Of a stretch of DNA of 64,000 nt, positions 61,334 to 64,000 are shown piece by piece. Below the pieces are notes generated by a model, which did not search any database, was not told where the DNA came from, and saw nothing but the letters and a program-made list of their open reading frames with translations. The translations under genes and the position numbers were made by a program. Within the stretch, counting starts at the first letter, position 1. The number at the start of each line of letters is the position of its first letter. The stretch is from Bhargavaea ginsengi (lineage in GTDB: Bacteria; Bacillota; Bacilli; Bacillales_A; Planococcaceae), in contig NZ_FNZF01000001.1 of the NCBI RefSeq assembly GCF_900109165.1, forward strand, positions 301,376 to 365,375, given 5' to 3'.

Positions 61334-63904
61334 TTATTGATCATGCCTTTTTGCTTTCAGCAGCTTTTCCACGCTGGTTTCTTCCCTGTGCGCTGCTGAT
61401 TCCCATTTCCCTCCTGCAGACCGTCCCGGTTTCAGGCTTCGCGGCATTCCGAATCTCCGCAACGTGATATCCGAAAAGAAGATCAGCATCGCCGCGAGGA
61501 CGAACCAGTCCCAGGCAGGGAGGATGTCCTTTTTGGACGATTCCGGTGGCCGCACCGCTTCTTCGGCCGCTTCAAGCATGCGCCCGCCGGACAATTCTGC
61601 GATGGCGGAAAGGCGTTCCTCATCAGGAGGCCCCGGCCGGTATTCATCCCCATACGGGATCGTGATGCCGGCCGTCGTGACAGTCTCCCCGTCCCCGGAT
61701 ATCCTGAAGAAGACGAGCCCCGGACCGGATTCTACCCGGACGCGCGCTGTACCCGGGCGGACCGGTTCAACTGTGGCCCCGAGTTCGCGGCCTTTCTCGT
61801 CGGCGACGGCGATGTCCAGGAACGGCATGGTATCCGGTCCGGTCACCGTATACGAACCGTCTGTGTTCCTGCGGATGTCAAACGGCTCGCTGCGATATTG
61901 CGGAAGGATTCTCGAAGCGGCGGTTGTCCACAACTCCCCCCAGCGGTCCCAGGATGCTAAGCCTCCGCTCCATCCTCCCGAGCCGGAAGTATAGGCGAGC
62001 GTCTTGCCCAGGCCATATCGGCCTTCTGCGATGATTGGGTCTTCTTCCGGGCTCTCTAGGATGACTTCAGAGGCGGGCTTTGCCGTGGTCGCGATATAAG
62101 CGTTCATCTGCGGCAGCCCGGTCCCGAATAGTGCATCCCAGCCTGTCCCACCGCGCACAGCCGGAGTGAAAGGCTGATCGACAATATAGGTCCTAGACAG
62201 CATGGCCGTCTCCCTCGACAGGATGGACGGCACCGAATCGGCATCGGTCACTTCATAATAGCGGCCTGAAGCCTGGTCAGCGAGCTGCCTCAGAAGCTGC
62301 CGGTCCGCATCCGAGCCAATCGCAACAGTCGACATGGTCACGCCGTCAGCTTCGCCTGCTTCCGAAAGAGACGCGTAGTCCCCTCCCGGCGCGGACATTC
62401 CGTCTGTGAGAAGAATGATATGCTTCCGTTCCAGGTCAAGGCCACGGAGCCGTTCATAGGCCAGCGCGACTGAAGGGTAGATATCGGTGCCGCCTCCCGG
62501 CGTGACCGACATGATTTTCACGGAGGCTTCATCCGGATCCCCGATCGGTGATGTTTCGATCACTTCCCATGGACTATCATCAAATGCGATGAATCCGAGT
62601 GTATCTTCTTCCCTCAGCAGAGCCACAGAGCGCGCAGCCGCCTCCTTGGCCAGGTCCAGCTTTCGGCCTCTCATGCTGCTTGAACGGTCCAGTACAATCA
62701 CGAGCCCCAGTGAAGGGATGATCTGTTTGCCGGTCACGTCCATATCAACAGGAAGCATCTCCTCAATCGGCGTACGGAAATAACCGCCCAGGCCGAAGCT
62801 TTCCTCTCCTCCGACCATCATGAAGCCGAGCCCGAATGTTTTAACGGCCTGTTCGATGACAGTCATCCGTTCCTCCCCGACCCGGTGACCGGGGACATTA
62901 TCGAATATGACGGCATCAAACTGAAGATAGGATGACAGATCCTGTGGAAGGGCTTCAGCATGGACTGTTTGGACGCTGATCCCGCTGTTTCCGATCATGT
63001 TTCCAATCGGGCTCGGGTTCTCGGCAGTATCTGCGATCAGCACACGGGGCGGCCCTTCGATTTCAGTGGCGGCGATCATCCGGTTGTTTTCCTGGATGCC
63101 GTCACCTTCCATGATGACCTGTGCCCCGTATTTCACTAGCCCCTCTTCAACCTGCACCTCACTGAATGTAAATCGGTTTTCCCCTTCGGAAAGCTTTACA
63201 TCCCGCTCGGCAACGGGCTGATCATTGCGGAACAGGACCAGCCGTGCCTCTGCCGGTCCGGTCGCCCTGACGGTCACCTCCAGCTGCTGGGATTCGCCTT
63301 TTCTGCCTGTGGTCGGGACGCTGAATGAAGAGACGGAGACGTCTTCTGTATCAGCGGGAGCAAACATGGCCGCATCGACCGTGACTCCGTCCGGCAGCTG
63401 GTTGCGGATATATTCGATTGCGTTTCCCCTCGTCTCCCTGCCGTCCGACATTAGCACGATCCTGGCCGGACTTTCCGCGGCGGCGGCTGCCGCATACCGG
63501 AGTGCGCCTTCGAGATCCGATTCTCCGGAATTCCCGTTTATATCCGCACCTCCGGATGCCGGCGATTCATTCGTCACTTCACCTGCAAACGAAAGCACCT
63601 TGATATCTCGGTCCTGTCCCTTGCTGATGGCCTCTGAAAGAAAGGCCGAGGTCTTTTCCTCTGTCCCTTCCATAGAGGCGGAGCGGTCCACAAGGAAAAT
63701 CAGCTGCTCCTTCTCCGCCGTCATCAGAAGATAAGGGGAAGCTGCTGCAAAGATCAGCAGTGCGGAAGCCGAAATTCTCAATGCGGGGAGCACAAGGGAC
63801 TTGTGTCCCCGTTTTTCACGCTCCCGTTTCCAGGACCAGAGGAGATAGCCAAGGACCGGGAGAAGGAGCAATAGATAGGCCGGGTGTTCAATACGAAAGT
63901 CCAT
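61334..63904 (-). CDS. Membrane protein with two VWA domains (BatA/glutamine amidotransferase-like)
   Basis: An 856-residue protein. Two helices near the N-terminus (about 8-22 and 38-58), then a VWA domain with MIDAS motif DRSASM near 75, beta-rich linker domains, a class I glutamine amidotransferase-like part near 270-370 (VLIADTAENPSP, FGLGFMMVGGEESFG) and a second VWA domain near 395 with DRSSSM, PGGGTDIYPS and LTDGMSAPGGD. The C-terminal part carries one more helix (WFVLAAMLIFFSDITLRRF). Such genes usually lie in MoxR-DUF58-VWA clusters that handle cell envelope or metal-cofactor assembly. The ATG at 63904 has GGGAGGTG ten bases upstream; it overlaps the upstream gene by 17 bases. Confidence 0.88.
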   Translation of the reverse strand: MDFRIEHPAYLLLLLPVLGYLLWSWKREREKRGHKSLVLPALRISASALLIFAAASPYLLMTAEKEQLIFLVDRSASMEGTEEKTSAFLSEAISKGQDRDIKVLSFAGEVTNESPASGGADINGNSGESDLEGALRYAAAAAAESPARIVLMSDGRETRGNAIEYIRNQLPDGVTVDAAMFAPADTEDVSVSSFSVPTTGRKGESQQLEVTVRATGPAEARLVLFRNDQPVAERDVKLSEGENRFTFSEVQVEEGLVKYGAQVIMEGDGIQENNRMIAATEIEGPPRVLIADTAENPSPIGNMIGNSGISVQTVHAEALPQDLSSYLQFDAVIFDNVPGHRVGEERMTVIEQAVKTFGLGFMMVGGEESFGLGGYFRTPIEEMLPVDMDVTGKQIIPSLGLVIVLDRSSSMRGRKLDLAKEAAARSVALLREEDTLGFIAFDDSPWEVIETSPIGDPDEASVKIMSVTPGGGTDIYPSVALAYERLRGLDLERKHIILLTDGMSAPGGDYASLSEAGEADGVTMSTVAIGSDADRQLLRQLADQASGRYYEVTDADSVPSILSRETAMLSRTYIVDQPFTPAVRGGTGWDALFGTGLPQMNAYIATTAKPASEVILESPEEDPIIAEGRYGLGKTLAYTSGSGGWSGGLASWDRWGELWTTAASRILPQYRSEPFDIRRNTDGSYTVTGPDTMPFLDIAVADEKGRELGATVEPVRPGTARVRVESGPGLVFFRISGDGETVTTAGITIPYGDEYRPGPPDEERLSAIAELSGGRMLEAAEEAVRPPESSKKDILPAWDWFVLAAMLIFFSDITLRRFGMPRSLKPGRSAGGKWESAAHREETSVEKLLKAKRHDQ

Positions 63905-64000
63905 GACGGCGCTGCACCTCCCATTCTGCAAGGATCAACAGCAAGATCAGGAGGACGAGCGGCAGGATGATGGGCTGTTTCCCGGCAGATAATCCAGTTG
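63888..64000 (-). CDS. C-terminal end of an upstream BatA/VWA-type membrane protein (cut by window)
   Basis: The reverse strand reads a C-terminus ending KQPIILPLVLLILLLILAEW followed by EVQRRHGLSY and a stop at 63888-63890. A terminal helix followed by AEWEV and a short basic tail is the usual ending of BatA-like and similar VWA proteins. The body of the gene lies beyond 64000. Its stop overlaps the 5' end of the VWA gene by 17 bases, so both belong to one operon. Confidence 0.7.
   Translation of the reverse strand, partial: TGLSAGKQPIILPLVLLILLLILAEWEVQRRHGLSY

Overview
The window looks like chromosomal core from a spore-former-related member of the Bacillales, most probably a Planococcaceae genome with GC in the mid-50s (judged by eye, not computed). 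The main reason is gene order. Read right to left it follows the Bacillus subtilis stretch from rnjA/pdh through speA, bipA, ftsW-pyc and the cta genes to the ylb genes and bshC, with local insertions and losses. I see no rRNA, tRNA, phage, transposase or CRISPR array.

Layout. 1-8 kb (mostly minus strand): bshC (cut by the window edge), a DUF3397 membrane protein, panE, a three-gene biotin-dependent acyl-CoA carboxylase operon with a cre-like site upstream, an RsfA-type regulator, a crotonase-fold enzyme and yceD-rpmF behind a consensus sigma-A promoter. 8-19 kb: ylb-type genes (tmcAL, ylbL, a short ylbJ, coaD, rsmD, ylbG, ylbF, ylbC) plus a glycerophosphodiesterase. Between ylbF and ylbC sit a MurE-type ligase and a divergent aspartokinase that lacks its ACT domains; I do not know this pair from a described system. 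19-28 kb: a YugN-like protein, an AI-2E-family transporter and the complete caa3 oxidase locus (ctaM, ctaG, ctaFEDCB, divergent ctaA). 28-42 kb: pyc, ftsW, ylaN, ylaL, ylaI, ylaH, bipA, ylaF, suhB, yktB, yktA, a nitronate monooxygenase-like protein, speA and a polysaccharide deacetylase. 42-53 kb: pdhABCD behind a sigma-A promoter with a cre-like site, ykyA, def, a HAD phosphatase, a stand-alone 23-codon gene for a highly basic peptide, rpoY-rnjA and a Ktr-type RCK protein. 53-64 kb: a Cys-rich small protein, a divergent CorA-like protein, an XRE-cupin regulator followed by potABCD, an MFS exporter, an inverted array of 21-bp-phased repeats, and two overlapping BatA-like VWA membrane protein genes, the second cut by the window edge.

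Functionally the window is dominated by central carbon and energy metabolism: pyruvate dehydrogenase and pyruvate carboxylase at the pyruvate branch point, heme A synthesis with the caa3 terminal oxidase, and polyamine synthesis (speA) and uptake (pot). Translation and RNA functions (def, bipA, rnjA, rpoY, rsmD, tmcAL, rpmF) are interleaved. The least explained items are the MurE/aspartokinase pair, the 23-residue cationic peptide unit, the 21-bp repeat array at 61.06-61.23 kb, the two diverged palindromic repeats at 14.4-14.8 kb, and the CorA-like protein.
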